Positions 44,732-56,782 are shown, counted from the first letter of the stretch. The stretch: 64,000 nt of DNA from Eunapius fragilis (GCA_963681505.1 OY811976.1:7403824-7467823), one strand, 5' to 3'. Notes: generated by a model from the letters alone, not told the origin. A program made the numbers and translations.

Positions 44732-46705
44732 GTGAGTTTATTGATAACATGCCGTATTTAGAGCGATTTCGGTGATCCAGGTTCTGCATGCCGGGTACAA
44801 TATTTGTTGCCTGGAGGAGAATTTCCGCAGCGATCGATGAATGGATTGCGGTCTTTATCAGTTTCTACTATTTACCGACTCCTTCAAAGTTAAGGGCCTA
44901 AGGGGTCTAGAGGACCAATCCACAATTGTTTGGAAACGCTGCGCACGAAACTGTTGGAGACACTAATTATATTTAGCGAGATGGGTACCGCGAGATGTAT
45001 AGGCTTGATGAAGTAGGCCTATTGCATGGTTGTTCCGACAGAAGTATATTGTATTGAAAAATATACCATGGATGTTTGCTGAAGGTGTACGGGATAATGA
45101 GTTGAAGGATGTTTTTCACTCCATTGATGGCATATGGAGAGTTTCAATCTAAATAGAATTCTTTCAGCACCAGGTTATGATGCAGATCAATGTGCTGGTA
45201 GGGGCATGCTTAGGCATGCTCTGTAAAAGGTGTGCAGCACATGACTAAGGTGGTGATTTAGAATGTTAGGATGTGAAGTATTAACACAACTTGTGCAAAT
45301 TAGGCATCTATCAGTATGGCACTATAGTCCAATTAGGCTTTGGTTATCATAATATGCAATATTAGTGAAGTGCAAGTAAGCAATATACATTCGTTCTTAT
45401 TGTTCTTAACCTTAACACACATGCACATACACACACATACATACACGTGTGCGAGCACGACATTGGATCACATTATTCAATTTCAATAAATGCTTTGCCC
45501 CACTTCTGTGGCAGGTACAAATTACTCCTACAACCATGCCTACCATCTGTAGACCACACCCACAGTATGAATTATTTATCCTTGTAGATCCAGAAAGTTA
45601 TTTACTTCACCGAGAAATAATGTGCTCCTATTGCAATGAACAACGTAATTTGTTATCACCTTAATGTACATTATGCTGGGTGAGGCTAGTAAATCTGCAT
45701 GGTAGAAGATTTAAAGATTTAAATTTGCATAGTCTAATTCATTAACATTGTAATGGCTAGTATAGACATTTTTCATAAAACCTATCTTTGTTGAGTTACT
45801 ATATTGTAATGCATGTGGCCATGCATGTGTGTTTCGGTTTCCGGACCACTAACCGGTGGTGTTGTATATAATGTATCTACACGTGTCGTATTGGCTTTTC
45901 GTCCCAGTTGTAAAGAACCAATTGTGACGTACATTACATATATGTTGCTATGTATAGGAGCAGTACTAAATATAATGATGTCTTAAGTATTTTCACCATG
46001 TGAGATGGATCCACTTCTGTGTTGTCCACTTATTGTTCTCTCGTGCCCAACAATATACATGATGTAAAACACATGTCAAATAATGTAAGACACATTTGAA
46101 ATTACGAGGAACTCCTCTGTATGTGCCTTAAAACTTATGGCCAACCTTTGCATCGTGTTTCGATTTAATATTCAGCAATATCATCCTGGTAATCGTACTG
46201 AAAGCAGAGCTGGCATTTCAATTGTTACCACTGCATTTCGTGTCGTTGATGTGCGGACATGCCAAACTCAATACATTTATACTGTTGATGCAAGGTGTAA
46301 AGGCTTTAGAAATAGGATTGGGGGCACATATCAAGTGGACCTCCTCCCCCTTCATATCCTGTGGCTAGGGCATGCATAGAAGTTGTGAACTGATCACAAC
46401 ATAAGTGATAATTACAAAGGTAGTGAGGCTTTTAATATGTATGGGTGCTTACCTATAAGGAAATTAAACAGTACTTGTTAGCTCAGTGCATAAGGATGCC
46501 ACCAGAGTGCATTTAGAATACATTGACAGACACATGAGGTGTCTTCCCACAGAAGTTGTGATAGATGATGATATCATTCAAAATGACTCAGTGGAGCAGA
46601 AGGAGCTTGTGCCAATGCAGCAGGGGAAGAAGGAAAGTGGTGACCAACTCAGCCATGGTGAGCTGATATGTGAACCACACCATGGTACATAACAACAGAG
46701 TATGA
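44732..46705. other. Unit 3 companion-gene region
   Basis: Holds the internal exon homologue (45513 on; PTTMPTICRPHPQYELFIL, broken before its donor). A longer open patch lies at 46174-46379 (QYHPGNRTESRAGISIVTTA, then YQVDLLPLHILWLGHA), which has deletions in units 1, 2 and 4. The acidic exon's first part (46500-46705) is cut off by the next foldback element. Confidence 0.38.
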
Positions 46706-48124
46706 CAAGTAAGTAAAAAACCTTCTCAATGAGAAAGTTGGTGGGATATAGGATTTGAAGGCAATGGTGTTGTAAAAAGCAAGGAAACAAGGGTCTGTAA
46801 TAGTAAGGGAGAACGTCATAGTCCTATATTTAGCGGCCTGTTTGTAGCATATACTATGTTCGTGTGCTAAATATAGGACTATGACATTCTCCCTTACTAT
46901 TACAGACCCTGCTTTTTACACCACCATTGCCTTCAAATCCTATATCCCACCAACTTTCTCATTGAGAAGGTTTTTATTTACTTGTTTCATTCTTTTTTTT
47001 TCATGCACATTATTCCGATGCATATTTGATGCAGTTGATGATCGTAATTGATCCGTAAGTGATCCGTAACTGATTCGTAATTGATCCGTAATTGATCTGT
47101 AATGTTCAGCCACCCATGTCATATTGTAAACCAAGCTTAGTAAGAGCAGGTAGCTACATTTACATAACTTTATTGGTAGTACTCTTTCGATGGCCTCGTT
47201 TGGTTTTGCAGGGTACTAGTACTCTTAGCCTTCCCGTACCGCACTCTCTTCACAAGCGAGCAGTTCAGGACTCTCGCAATAACGTTGCCTTTAAGCGGAC
47301 CGTTTCTCTTCTTGATACCGCTTGCGTTCACCGGACCGTTTCTAATTTTGGGTCTGACGTCTTACAAGTTATCTAATTATGTGTCTTACATGTACCATAT
47401 AATCGATTGTTTCCTATCATTGTTACGTGAGACCCCCCCCCCCCCCCCCCCCCTGGGGCATTGGGAGGGATTTGACCTTTATTAAAGCAAACTGCCCCTG
47501 GTTGGGGGTTAAAAACCGGTCAAATGTCTATACTACATGGTCCAATAAAAGGTCAAATGCGTGCCCGGCTATAATCAAATGTGTGACCAGTAATGATATT
47601 CACGCGTCATATCCCACCTCATCCCGACTTCGCCCCGGGGGGGGGGTCTCTCGTAACAATGATAGGTGCATAAATCGGCTATTTTATATGAAAGCGGCTC
47701 TTCCAGCCTATTCTGAAGCTATTGACGAAATTTTCATACGTGATTTGCTAACACAACTATCGATATATGTCATGTAGCTTCGAGACGTTTTGACCACAGA
47801 AGCAAGAATGCCAACGAATTCTGAAGCCATTGGAGTGATTTTCATTTCTTAAAAGTGTTCCTATCCCGAGTTATGCGTGGTCAAGAACAAGAACAAGAAC
47901 GAGAAATACGGTACGAGTTTGGAAAATAGTTTTGTTCTCTACAACCACGCGGTTTTGTGACATCAAACAAACACGAAACTACTTGTTGTTGCCTTCTTGT
48001 ATGATGACGATAACAAGATAAGCCATCCGCTCGTCAGGAGTCTTGTTAGAAGTGGGTCGCGTTTTTTTAATAACTTCATATTTGGGGTCAAATCCTATAT
48101 GAGAGTCACTAACATAACTCTCGA
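46706..48124 (+). mobile_element. Foldback element copy 4, 1419 bp, carrying a nested MITE
   Basis: Starts CAAGTAAGTAAAAAAC after TATGA and ends with hairpin GAGAGT..ACTCTC plus CGA before T. Sister units read the uninterrupted exon (GAGTATGATGTTAAAG), so the insertion lies between A and T with no duplication and splits a candidate exon. The palindrome spans 46706-46976. Its stem sequence (AATGAGAAAG with CTTTCTCATT) is its own version. Confidence 0.85.
47413..47666. mobile_element. Nested inverted-repeat element, 254 bp
   Basis: Left end CCTATCATTGTTACG plus TGAGACC and a C-run. Right end is a G-run, GGTCTCT and CGTAACAATGATAGG. The interior repeats GGTCAAATG words. It lies wholly within foldback copy 4, which explains that copy's extra length. 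Confidence 0.75.
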
Positions 48125-48458
48125 TATTAAAGAATGTCTCCATCGCAGCAGTTGGCACAACTGAACCTGAACTATATGCAGCAGTGTTGCCCAAGAGAAT
48201 CACCAGGTATGTACATGCAGCTCATAAAAATTATAACGTACTATTAATGTGTATATGGGACAGTTTCCATAAAAGGATGTTTTTAATCTGTTTCGGAGTA
48301 CAGAACATAATAACTAAACTATATTGAAAGTAAGACCATCAGTGGTGTGCCCCTCCTGTGACTGTCAGGGGTGAAGCCTCAGCTGCTGTTCTTACTTCTG
48401 CGTTTATTTAGTATTCAAATACACTTTGACAGTAATATCACCTTAGTATTGTGTATAA
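48125..48458 (+). pseudogene. Second part of the split acidic exon, unit 3
   Basis: Continues SIAAVGTTEPELYAAVLPKR to the conserved GTATGT donor at 48206, then shortened intron-like sequence. Separated from its first part by foldback copy 4, so the exon is dead in this unit. Confidence 0.45.
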
Positions 48459-49349
48459 CAAGTAAACAAAAACATTCTCTACGAGAAAGTTGGTGGGATA
48501 TAGGATTTGCAGGCAATTGGTGGTGTAAAAAGCATGGAAACAAGGTCTTATCTATAGCACATTTGTAGGCATATATTGTTTCTGTGCTAAATATAGGACT
48601 ATTACATTTTCCCTTCTGATAAGACCTTGTTTCCTTGCTTTTTACACCACCAATTGCCTGCAAATCCTATATCCCACCAACTTTCTCGTAGAGAATGTTC
48701 TTATTTACTTGTTTCATTGATTTTTTTTGTATGCCGATTCTAAAACGTCGTCTCGAACTTCAAGGTATCTCGCACGTCGTTTCGCTCGTTCCTTTTTCTG
48801 ACGTGAAGGCATTTTGATAAAAAAACAATTTCACTAACAAAAACGTTTCACACCAAACGACGATAGAATCACCAAAGAGTTTTCTCTAGTTGTGTGCTAT
48901 TTATACAGATGCCTTAATTTCTATATACCGTAATTACGTCACACAAGATATCTCAATTTTACAATAACACAGGCCGTATAGTCGATTCTGTACCAAAGTA
49001 TAAAATGGACTATTTTCATCAAGGAACCCCTTCCGACCAATTCTGAATCTAGTGGTGAAGCTTTCATTGTTAAAAAGTGTTCCTATCCCAAGTTATGAGC
49101 CCGCAAGAAGGAGGAGGATTGTTCCGGGACGGGTACGAGGACGAGCAGTACCCTTTTGTTCTCAACAACCGTGCGGTTCTGTGACATAAAACAATGACGA
49201 AACTCCTCACTTTTGACTTCTAGTTTGATTGCCATAACAAGGTAAACGATCCGTTCGTCGGGAGTCTTGGTAGAGACGGGTCACATGTTTTTAATGAGAT
49301 TCATAATCGGGGTCAAATCCTATATGGAAGTTTCCAACGAAACTTCCGA
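48459..49349 (+). mobile_element. Foldback element copy 5, 891 bp
   Basis: Starts CAAGTAAACAAAAAC after GTATAA and ends GGAAGTTTC, CAAC, GAAACTTCC plus GA before T. Units 1, 2 and 4 have the empty site GTATAATAGAAG or a close variant, so there is no target duplication. The palindrome spans 48459-48713 and is almost perfect. The minus strand next to it carries a 32-codon basic ORF start. Confidence 0.87.
48714..48812 (-). pseudogene. Basic ORF N-terminus inside foldback copy 5
   Basis: ATG encodes MPSRQKKERAKRRARYLEV, then RDDVLESAYKKNQ and a stop just where the palindrome begins. A related, frameshifted version lies beside foldback copy 1 (4336-4440). It may be the start of the parental transposon's protein kept in a non-autonomous derivative. 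Arg/Lys/Glu-rich N-termini of this type occur in many transposon proteins, so the family is not assigned. Confidence 0.4.
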
Positions 49350-50492
49350 TAGAAGCCTGCGTGGATGGCGACTAGAAAACTCTTCATTCACAAGTGAGAG
49401 GCGTGCCCCATCAGGGTCTGAGGCTTCGTCCCAGCCGCTTTTGAAATTTCTTTTCAGCCATGGTCAGTGGTGATGTTTTGCTTGAACAGCTAGCCTGAGC
49501 AACGTCTGTGTCCTCTGTGGGAATTGTGGAGCCTCTAGCATTAGATCTAGGAAGCAATGGTTATTGTGTATGCGATCGCCTTAAATTAATATACAACAGG
49601 GGAAAAAACTTGTTGCAGAGTGTACTTAGCGATTGAAACCAAAAATACTGCGTCAAATCCACCCCATTTTTTCCTTGCTTTATTTGGAACACAGCAGTCA
49701 CTACCTTGCATAGTGCTCTTTGAGCGCTTCATACTCGAATGTGTCAATTGATTTATGCATTTAATTATTCATAGTTAATTACTCATAGCTGGTCAGGCTA
49801 GAAGGGGGGGTGTCTTTAGGCCCCCCAAAACGAATCTACCACTCACGAGGGGGAACCGGCAATCCATTGTTGGCCTTGGGGTAGTGTCTATATGTGGAGA
49901 TGGACATCTGCTGATGAAGGGAGAGGGAGACTTTGATGGAGCTAGTGAGGATGTCCACTGGTGGAGATCCAATGGGCACTCTTACAGAACAGCTTGCTGA
50001 GCTTTGTGAATTATTTTTATATCATTTTCATGGAAACTATCCCACGTAATATAATAGGAAAAAGATTGAGATTGTTGCGATGAAAAGAGGCCAAGGAATT
50101 GCTTTCAGGACAAGCACAACATTTGCACCTATCCTGATTATCAATATAGAAGACGCTATTGTTGACATGGATAATATTTAATTTAGCTAACTACAAACTG
50201 TAGCAGACTTACTGTTACCAAGGTTCAAATGGCATGTATGCTTACCTTAAATTAGCAATACAATTAATGTAAGCTAGTGGATGATCACGAGTGCACTATA
50301 CATGGCAACTCCTATTTCAATGAACCTCTTCAAAACAGATTGCAATGCGTATGCATAAATGCAGCATTCGTACGCAATGCAAATAGTATGCATGTCCTGG
50401 TCCATCATCCTAGATGCAAAATAGTCTTATCTATAATGCTAATTTTAATATATCAACCTCCTGAATGATGTTGATAGTGGTAAATTTTTTTC
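49350..50492. other. Unit 3 region upstream of TRIM copy 3
   Basis: Contains the conserved LENSSFTSERRAPSGSEASS patch and the MVSGDVLLEQLA patch, here ended early by a TGA at 49495. Compared with unit 2, about 1.5 kb (28270-29800) is deleted. The TRIM upstream region (50030-50490) is conserved. Confidence 0.4.
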
Positions 50493-52697
50493 ATGTTCAC
50501 CAGTGTGTGTGTGAATGAAAGCATTTCATGTACCATCTGTGGCCTGTGCTCCAAGTCCAACAACAATCCAAGGATTCTACCATGTTTGCACTCCTTCTGT
50601 CAACAATGTCTCCATGAAGAGATAGAGAAAAGTGATTCCCAACAAGTGTTCAGATGTCCCATATGTGAACTAAGCATAAGCATCCCAGTGGGAGGGGCCA
50701 GCGGTCTCCCTCAGAACCTCCATCTTGGGTTTGAAGTAGAGGTAGCTGGGTACATGTCCAAGATTGTGGGCAACAGTGAGGTGTGTTGTGATGAATGTAT
50801 AGATGGTGGCAGTGGTCCTGCAGAGGTGTTCTGTTGTACATGTCGTCAGTTCCTATGCAAGACTTGCCATGACCATCACAAACGTGGTCGCCATCTGTCC
50901 AAACACAATATGGTTGGACTGGACCAGGAGGGAGCCAAACAACTGCAGAGCACCATGAAGCCAAAGGAGTACTATTGCTCTCAGCCTAACCATGAGGACA
51001 ATAAGCTGAACTTTTATTGTGAGACCTGTACCCTGCTGTTGTGTAGAGACTGCACCACTCTTGCCCACAAGGACCATGGTGTGACTGAACTGTCCACTGT
51101 TGCAGAGAATCATCGAGGTGAAATGCGAGGGACACTCCAACATGTACAAGACACACTGGCTGATGCCTTTGATGCTAATCAGAAGAAGATGGAACAAGTG
51201 GAGGTCTCCAAACATGAAGGTGAACTGGCCATCAAACAGGTTTTTGAACAGCTACATGAAGCATTTGAGGAGAGGAAGAAGGCACTGTTGTCACAGCTGG
51301 GGACCATAGCACTCACCAAGACAACAGCCCTTACACTCCAGAAGGAGCAGCTTGAGAAGATCCAACAGGACATCAGTCGCTACCCTGAGGTCATCTCCCA
51401 CATCCTCCAGACCCACACTGACCATGAGGTGGTAGCTATGGGAGGACTTGTACTCACTGAACTGAAGGTCACCCTTATAATGGTTGAAAAGGTGAACATC
51501 ACAACAAACCATTACGGTCCTGTAACTGCACAAATGCCCACACAATCTCTTGTTAAGGAACTGTCAACATGTGGTGGTGTCTATGACCAATCTCTTGTTG
51601 CCAGTCAAACCAATGTTACATTTCCTTCAGTGATCCATGTAAACGCAAAGTCTCAGCTTATGTTGGAGACAAAGGTCTTCAATGGAGATAGGTACCCACA
51701 TGGTGGTGTGAAGGTTCAAGCTGAGATGAGGTCCAAGGACCATAATGGAGCAGTTGTGTATGGAAAGGTGGAGGACCACAAAGATGGTACCTACACCATC
51801 ACCCTCAACCCTCTGACAACTGGTCCTCACCAGCTATTTCTTACAATGGATGGTCAGCATGTACAGAACAGTCCTCATGACCTTCACGTGAGTGACTATT
51901 GCACCATTAAAACAGACCAGAAAGAAAAATTGATCAAATGTAGTGGTAAACCATTGTGTGTTGCCATCCATGACGACAGTGGAGACATCTATGTAGGGTG
52001 TCAGGATAACAACATTTATGTGTTCGATAAAACAGGGCAACCAAAGAGTATTATAGGTCGTCCTAGGAAACTATCAAGTATCTGCATCAAGGGAGATGAG
52101 ATGTATGTTCTTGACACTGTTCATCCTGACGTGTATTGTTTTGGCGGTAATGTGGTACATAAGCTGACATTAAAGGGGGAGATCCTTCTTACTTTTGGTA
52201 AATATGGATCATGTCGGGGTGAGTTTAGTTGTCCAACTGCAGTCATTATTGACTCATGTAAAAGAGTGATTGTGTCAGATAGCTATTGTGATACAATACA
52301 AATATTTGATCAAAATGGAAGCTGGATATCTACCATCAATGGCAAGTGCAACGTCTCTGGTGTCTATTGCTTTAAGCATCCACAAAGCCTTGCCTTAGAC
52401 CCTCAGGGTAACATTCATGTAGCCTATGAGTCAGATACAATCAAAGTATTCACCATAGAAGGCACCTATGTCAGATGGTATGGGCATCCAGATCTTTACC
52501 GTCCTAAGCAAGTAGCCATTGATACTAGTGGTTACAGCCTTGTCTGTGCTGATGGTTTACTCGTCATCTTTGATCCTCAAGGAAACCACCTCCACACAGT
52601 TAGTGGGGCAAACTATACTATTGCTGCAATAGATTCCATACGTGGCCATGTGTTTGCTGTTGCAACTGATGGGAATATTTATAAATATTCTATTTAG
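50493..52697 (+). CDS. TRIM-NHL protein, copy 3
   Basis: An intact 734-residue protein, the longest copy. RING ligands are all present, but the RING segment has several private changes (KSNNNPRIL, HEEIEKSD, CPICELSIS). In the propeller an extra stretch, VHPDVYCFGG, is inserted before NVVHKL, lengthening one connector between blades. Position-specific changes also occur at SYCDTIQIFD and KCNVSGVYCFKH. The filamin linker resembles copy 1 (KTDQKEK). The start has the same in-frame TAA upstream. Likely a RING ubiquitin ligase with the same general role, but with altered target surface. Confidence 0.92.
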   Translation: MFTSVCVNESISCTICGLCSKSNNNPRILPCLHSFCQQCLHEEIEKSDSQQVFRCPICELSISIPVGGASGLPQNLHLGFEVEVAGYMSKIVGNSEVCCDECIDGGSGPAEVFCCTCRQFLCKTCHDHHKRGRHLSKHNMVGLDQEGAKQLQSTMKPKEYYCSQPNHEDNKLNFYCETCTLLLCRDCTTLAHKDHGVTELSTVAENHRGEMRGTLQHVQDTLADAFDANQKKMEQVEVSKHEGELAIKQVFEQLHEAFEERKKALLSQLGTIALTKTTALTLQKEQLEKIQQDISRYPEVISHILQTHTDHEVVAMGGLVLTELKVTLIMVEKVNITTNHYGPVTAQMPTQSLVKELSTCGGVYDQSLVASQTNVTFPSVIHVNAKSQLMLETKVFNGDRYPHGGVKVQAEMRSKDHNGAVVYGKVEDHKDGTYTITLNPLTTGPHQLFLTMDGQHVQNSPHDLHVSDYCTIKTDQKEKLIKCSGKPLCVAIHDDSGDIYVGCQDNNIYVFDKTGQPKSIIGRPRKLSSICIKGDEMYVLDTVHPDVYCFGGNVVHKLTLKGEILLTFGKYGSCRGEFSCPTAVIIDSCKRVIVSDSYCDTIQIFDQNGSWISTINGKCNVSGVYCFKHPQSLALDPQGNIHVAYESDTIKVFTIEGTYVRWYGHPDLYRPKQVAIDTSGYSLVCADGLLVIFDPQGNHLHTVSGANYTIAAIDSIRGHVFAVATDGNIYKYSI

Positions 52698-52836
52698 AAC
52701 ATGGATATTGTAGTAATGTGTGGTACGCTGTGTAAGTGCTATGTGTACATGTGCATTCCATGGAACTATTATGGTTTATGCTGGCAATATGATTGATGTC
52801 TTGGGTTAAGAGTTTTATAATGCATGCAAATTAAAT

Positions 52837-52842
52837 AATAAA
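52837..52842 (+). terminator. Polyadenylation signal of TRIM copy 3
   Basis: AATAAA 140 bases after the stop codon, at the same position as in copy 2. Confidence 0.55.
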
Positions 52843-53978
52843 TCATTTCCTTTCTGCTTAGCACCAGAGGAATGTGAGCAATAGATTAGATTTCCAAATG
52901 AGATATGCTAGTGGGATCTAATGATATATGTGATGCTGCAAGGAATCTCATGGAGGAGTGCTCATGTGTACGTGTACCTATTTATGACCGAATGTTTATA
53001 AGTAACCAACATTTGTGCTTCTCCAGTCAGGAGGACAATGTGAAACTCCCCACCCAATAGGGTTGAGGAGAGGAGGCTTGTGGGTTGAGTGGAGGGGACT
53101 TGTGGGGTTGACTTGTGGGGTTTAGGGGGAGGAGGTATATGGGGTTGACGGGACTGGTTTCAAGAAGCAGCATAATTCATAATCATATAACATAACTAGA
53201 TTGATGGCATTTGGCATCATGGATCCCATTTTTCTAGAACAGCAGAACTGGCAGACACACCTGATGGTGTAAATGAAGCGGAGAGTGTAAGATGTAAATG
53301 GAGGGGTTCCATGGGTAGTGGGGGAGATGTGAAGACTTGCAGGTATTAACTGCTACAAGCTGAGCCAATCAAGATCTTTAACCAGTTATAAAACTTTTGA
53401 TAGGGCAATGACAAATATTTATGCTACAGGCTATGTTCCCTAAAATACCAAGGGGTGTGTGTGTGTGGAGGGGGGAGGGGGGGCAACAATATTGCAGTGG
53501 TGACAAATACATCGCTATGGAGTCCTAAGCATTTATCTGAGGGTAAGGCACATTTGGGGAGCATGGAAAGTTTTATTTTGAGTTATAAAGAAATTCTCTG
53601 AAAGTACCTGAGCTAAGGAAGATCTATATGTTAGGAGAACAAAATGCAAAGTTAGGAGGGTAAACTGACATGCCTCCGGGAAGATTCTAGTTTTGGTTAA
53701 GAGCTCTACCTTTGCACCTTAGTGAGTGGTAAGAAGATATCAGGATGCACAATAATATAGGTAGCTAAATGTTATGGTCCACAAGCACCAGACCCATGCA
53801 TGAACCATCGTAAGGTATTGCCATGTGTTGAGCAAGCAAGTCGGGGCATGATACAAACATATGAACGTATGCTGCAATAATGATTGAGCCCCACCCCCAA
53901 GAGCTCAGCCCACATATGCTGTGGTACATAGCTGCATTAGTACATGGAATATTTCTTCATGCAATCTTGATTATTTAA
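52843..53978. other. TRIM copy 3 downstream region
   Basis: Conserved with the other units, with a deletion after about 52945 relative to unit 2. The G-rich stretch (53050-53150) and a GTGTGTGTG/G-run (53455-53480) are present. No gene is assigned. Confidence 0.4.
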
Positions 53979-54205
53979 CAAGTAAAGAAAAACATTCTCT
54001 AACGAGAAAGTTGGTGGGTTATAGGAATTGGAGGCAATGGTGGTGTAAAAAGAAAGGGAATAAGGTTTTGAGAAAAGGGTAATGAGACAAAAATCCTATA
54101 TTTAGCACTTATTTAGGTTCTGTTACATTTACACGTGCTAAATATAGGATTTTTGTCTCATTACCCTTTTCTCTAAACCTTATTCCCTTCCTTTTCCACC
54201 ATCTC
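53979..54205 (+). mobile_element. Foldback element copy 7, right arm truncated
   Basis: Starts CAAGTAAAGAAAAAC after TATTTAA. In unit 2 the corresponding site reads TATTTAA followed by T, so the A/T rule holds on this side. The palindrome is intact up to the TTTTTGTCTCATTACC block, then breaks off at TTTCCACCA and continues directly into a LINE fragment. No hairpin end is found. Confidence 0.75.
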
Positions 54206-54770
54206 ACTGCAATCTGGAACACATTAGACTCCATATGTAGACCTAAGCCCATGGAAGGGACTACTGACACCCATGAAGATGAATGAGGGGCTGAAACAGA
54301 CAGGAGTCTGGCTTTGCTGGCTGGGCAGGATGCTCCCAACAAAGATTTCAATTGATCCTCATCAATCTTACTGGATAGCTCTCGCTGAGTGGTGGGAAAA
54401 GCGAGGGCAGACTCAGCCCTGATTGCATGATGTGAGGAGACCTTGGAGTTATAGGCTATGACTGCCTGCTGAAGATGGTGATTGTTGGATTGGCCCAGGC
54501 CTGATAAGGAAAGCGAGGCAATAAAGGCAGCGGCGGCATGGCAAGAGAGGCCTAAACCCACCGAATCTCAAACTAAACTGAGCTTGTTTCCAGGCAGTAT
54601 CCGAGACTTCAACAGCTGAGCAGTGCACAAAACACTGCCTCACATCTTCATCAAAGGACACAAGGGCATCTGAAGCCAAACTAGGCCACCTGGAGATAAC
54701 TCCAGCCACATCCACCAGACTTGTGATCAATTTCTTGGATTCAGCACACTTGTCAGCGATAAATATAGTT
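54206..54770 (-). pseudogene. LINE copy J: internal fragment joined to foldback copy 7
   Basis: The minus strand reads FIADKCAESKKLITSLVDVA, then DTAWKQAQFSLRFGG, shifts near 54560, and continues MGLGLSCHAAAAFIASLSLS to GLHMESNVFQIAVRWW. Both the RT palm and the endonuclease are missing. An internal piece without the LINE 3' end is not a normal LINE insertion product, so it was probably captured or trimmed by rearrangement with the foldback element. Confidence 0.7.
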
Positions 54771-55129
54771 ATAATACAAAATAACGGAATTATTTTTAAT
54801 GCGCTCTTAACAGAACAGTTTGAACTCATTTCTCCATGGGGCGATCGAAAGGAAAGAACAGTAACACCAAGATGGAACGTAACACCATCAGATGCACTGC
54901 CTACTTGTTCCAAATACTACTCGTACTAACTAGACTTAATCTAGTTTACACGTCCATTCACGTAGATACAGCACCATCTCCGCTCGCGATTACTTTATAA
55001 AAACAATTATTTTAAATTTTGTTTAGCAATCACGGCGAATGCGTGAGATCTAATCAGCTATGCGTGAGAGCGTGAGATTAGGCTCTTATGCGTGAGACTC
55101 ACGCTTTGTGCGTGATACTTAGAGTGCTG
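54771..55129. other. Unassigned DNA between LINE copy J and unit 4
   Basis: Includes a degenerate GCGTGAGA-type tandem (55035-55110, several GCGTGAGAY words). It replaces the minisatellite region found in other units. Unit homology resumes at GAGCCAATTGCATCAAAAAG. Confidence 0.5.
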
Positions 55130-55265
55130 AGCCAATTGCATCAAAAAGATGTTTAACCAAATCGTTAACGTTGTTTGATTTTTATAAAGAATGCGAATAA
55201 TAATATGGCGCCCTGCTACTAAAATTATAATCATGCTCATAAATAGAATAGTTACAATTTTGACG

Positions 55266-55356
55266 ATGGAGAGAGCGAAAGGAAAGAGGCTCGCAGCAAC
55301 ACAACAGAAGATTCGGAAGGCTGAAAAAGCGATACGTGAAGAAGGAAATAAACCGG
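55266..55356 (+). CDS. Candidate first coding exon of companion gene, unit 4
   Basis: 91 nt from ATG to a GTGAGT donor, encoding MERAKGKRLAATQQKIRKAE and then KAIREEGNKPG. Nearly identical to unit 2. Together with the largely intact acidic exon at 57701 it makes unit 4 the best candidate for a working companion gene. Confidence 0.47.
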
Positions 55357-55795
55357 GTGAGTTTATTGATGACATGCCGTATTTAGAGCGATTTCGGTGA
55401 TCCAGGTTCTGCATGCCGGGTACAATATTTGTTGCCTGGAGGAGAATTTCCGCAGCGATCGATGAATGGATTGTGGCCTTTATCAGTTTTTACTGTTTAC
55501 CGACTCCTTCAAAGTTAAGGGCCTAAGGGGTCTAGAGGACCAATCCACAATTGTTTGGAAACGCTGCGCACGAAACTGTTGGAGTCACTAATTATAACAT
55601 TAAGCGTAATGTACAGGCTTGATGAAGTATGCCTATTACATGGTTGTTCGGACAGAAATATATTGCATTGAAATATATACCATGGATGTTTGCTGAAGGT
55701 GTACGGGATAATGAGTTGATAGATGTTTTTCACTCCATTGATGGCATATGGAGAGTTTCATTCTAAATAAACTTCTTTCAGTACTAGGTTACGAT

Positions 55796-56132
55796 GGGCT
55801 ATTCCATTATTTAATTATACACTCCTACAGATGACAATAAATGGTGTCCAGGGATATAGGGAATATGTATCGGGGGGGGGGGGGGGGGGGGGGGTGTTAG
55901 AATGCATAATAGAGGCTTGTCCGGGGGGGGGGACAACATAGAAGCTTGTCCAGGGGGGTGGAACAAAACAGAAGCTTGCCCAGGGGGCATTTACAAGTCT
56001 GTCCCGGGGAGGTGGAGATATATAAGCTTGTCCAGGGGTGCTTATGTATAGTGTCTAGAGGGGGGGGAGGGGGGGTATTGTTTGCAATTATTGTCATTTG
56101 TAGGGGTGTAGGGTTAAATAATGGAATAGCCC
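55796..56132. mobile_element. G-rich inverted-repeat element, unit 4
   Basis: Same element and same insertion point as at 25897 in unit 2, with shorter G-rich interior (23-base G-run at 55872-55894). A shared insertion, so unit 2 and unit 4 descend from one ancestor that already carried it. Confidence 0.8.
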
Positions 56133-56782
56133 TATGCAAATCAATGTGCTGGTTGGGGCATGCTTAGGCATGCTCTGTAAAAGGTGTGCAGCACATGACT
56201 AAGGTGGTGATTTAGAATGTTAGGATGTGTTAAATATGAAGTATTCTTACTCTTATTAACACCGACTTGTGCAAATTGTAATGCATGTGGCCATGCATGT
56301 GTGTTTCGGTTTCAGGACCACTAACCGGTTGTGTTGTATATAATGTATGTACATGTGTCGTATTGGCTTTTCGTCCCAGTTGTACAGAACCAATTGTGAG
56401 TACTCAACGTACATTACATATATGTTGCTATGTATAGGAGTAGTACTAAATATAATGATGTCTAGAATATTTACACCATGTGAGATGGATCCACTTCTGT
56501 GTCGTCCACTTATTGTTCTCTCGTGCCCAACAATATTCATAACGTAAGACACACGTGACATAATGCAAGACACATTTGAGATTACAAGGATCTCCTCTAT
56601 ATGTGCCTTAAAACTTATAGCCAACCTTTGCATCGTGTTTCGATTTAATATTTAGATATATCTTGGTGATCATACTGAAAGCACAGCCGACATTTCAATT
56701 GTTGACCATTGCATTTCGTGTCGTTGATGTGCAGACATGCCAAACTCAATACATTTATATTGTGGTGTAAAGGCTTTAGATA

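Larger units (their letters stand above)
35107..53978 (+). repeat. Tandem array unit 3 (A type, expanded)
   Basis: Same order of parts as unit 1. It is enlarged by two minisatellite arrays, a 7.7-kb LINE nest (36870-44575) and two foldback elements (46706-48124, 48459-49349). Without these it is about the size of its sisters. Confidence 0.8.
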
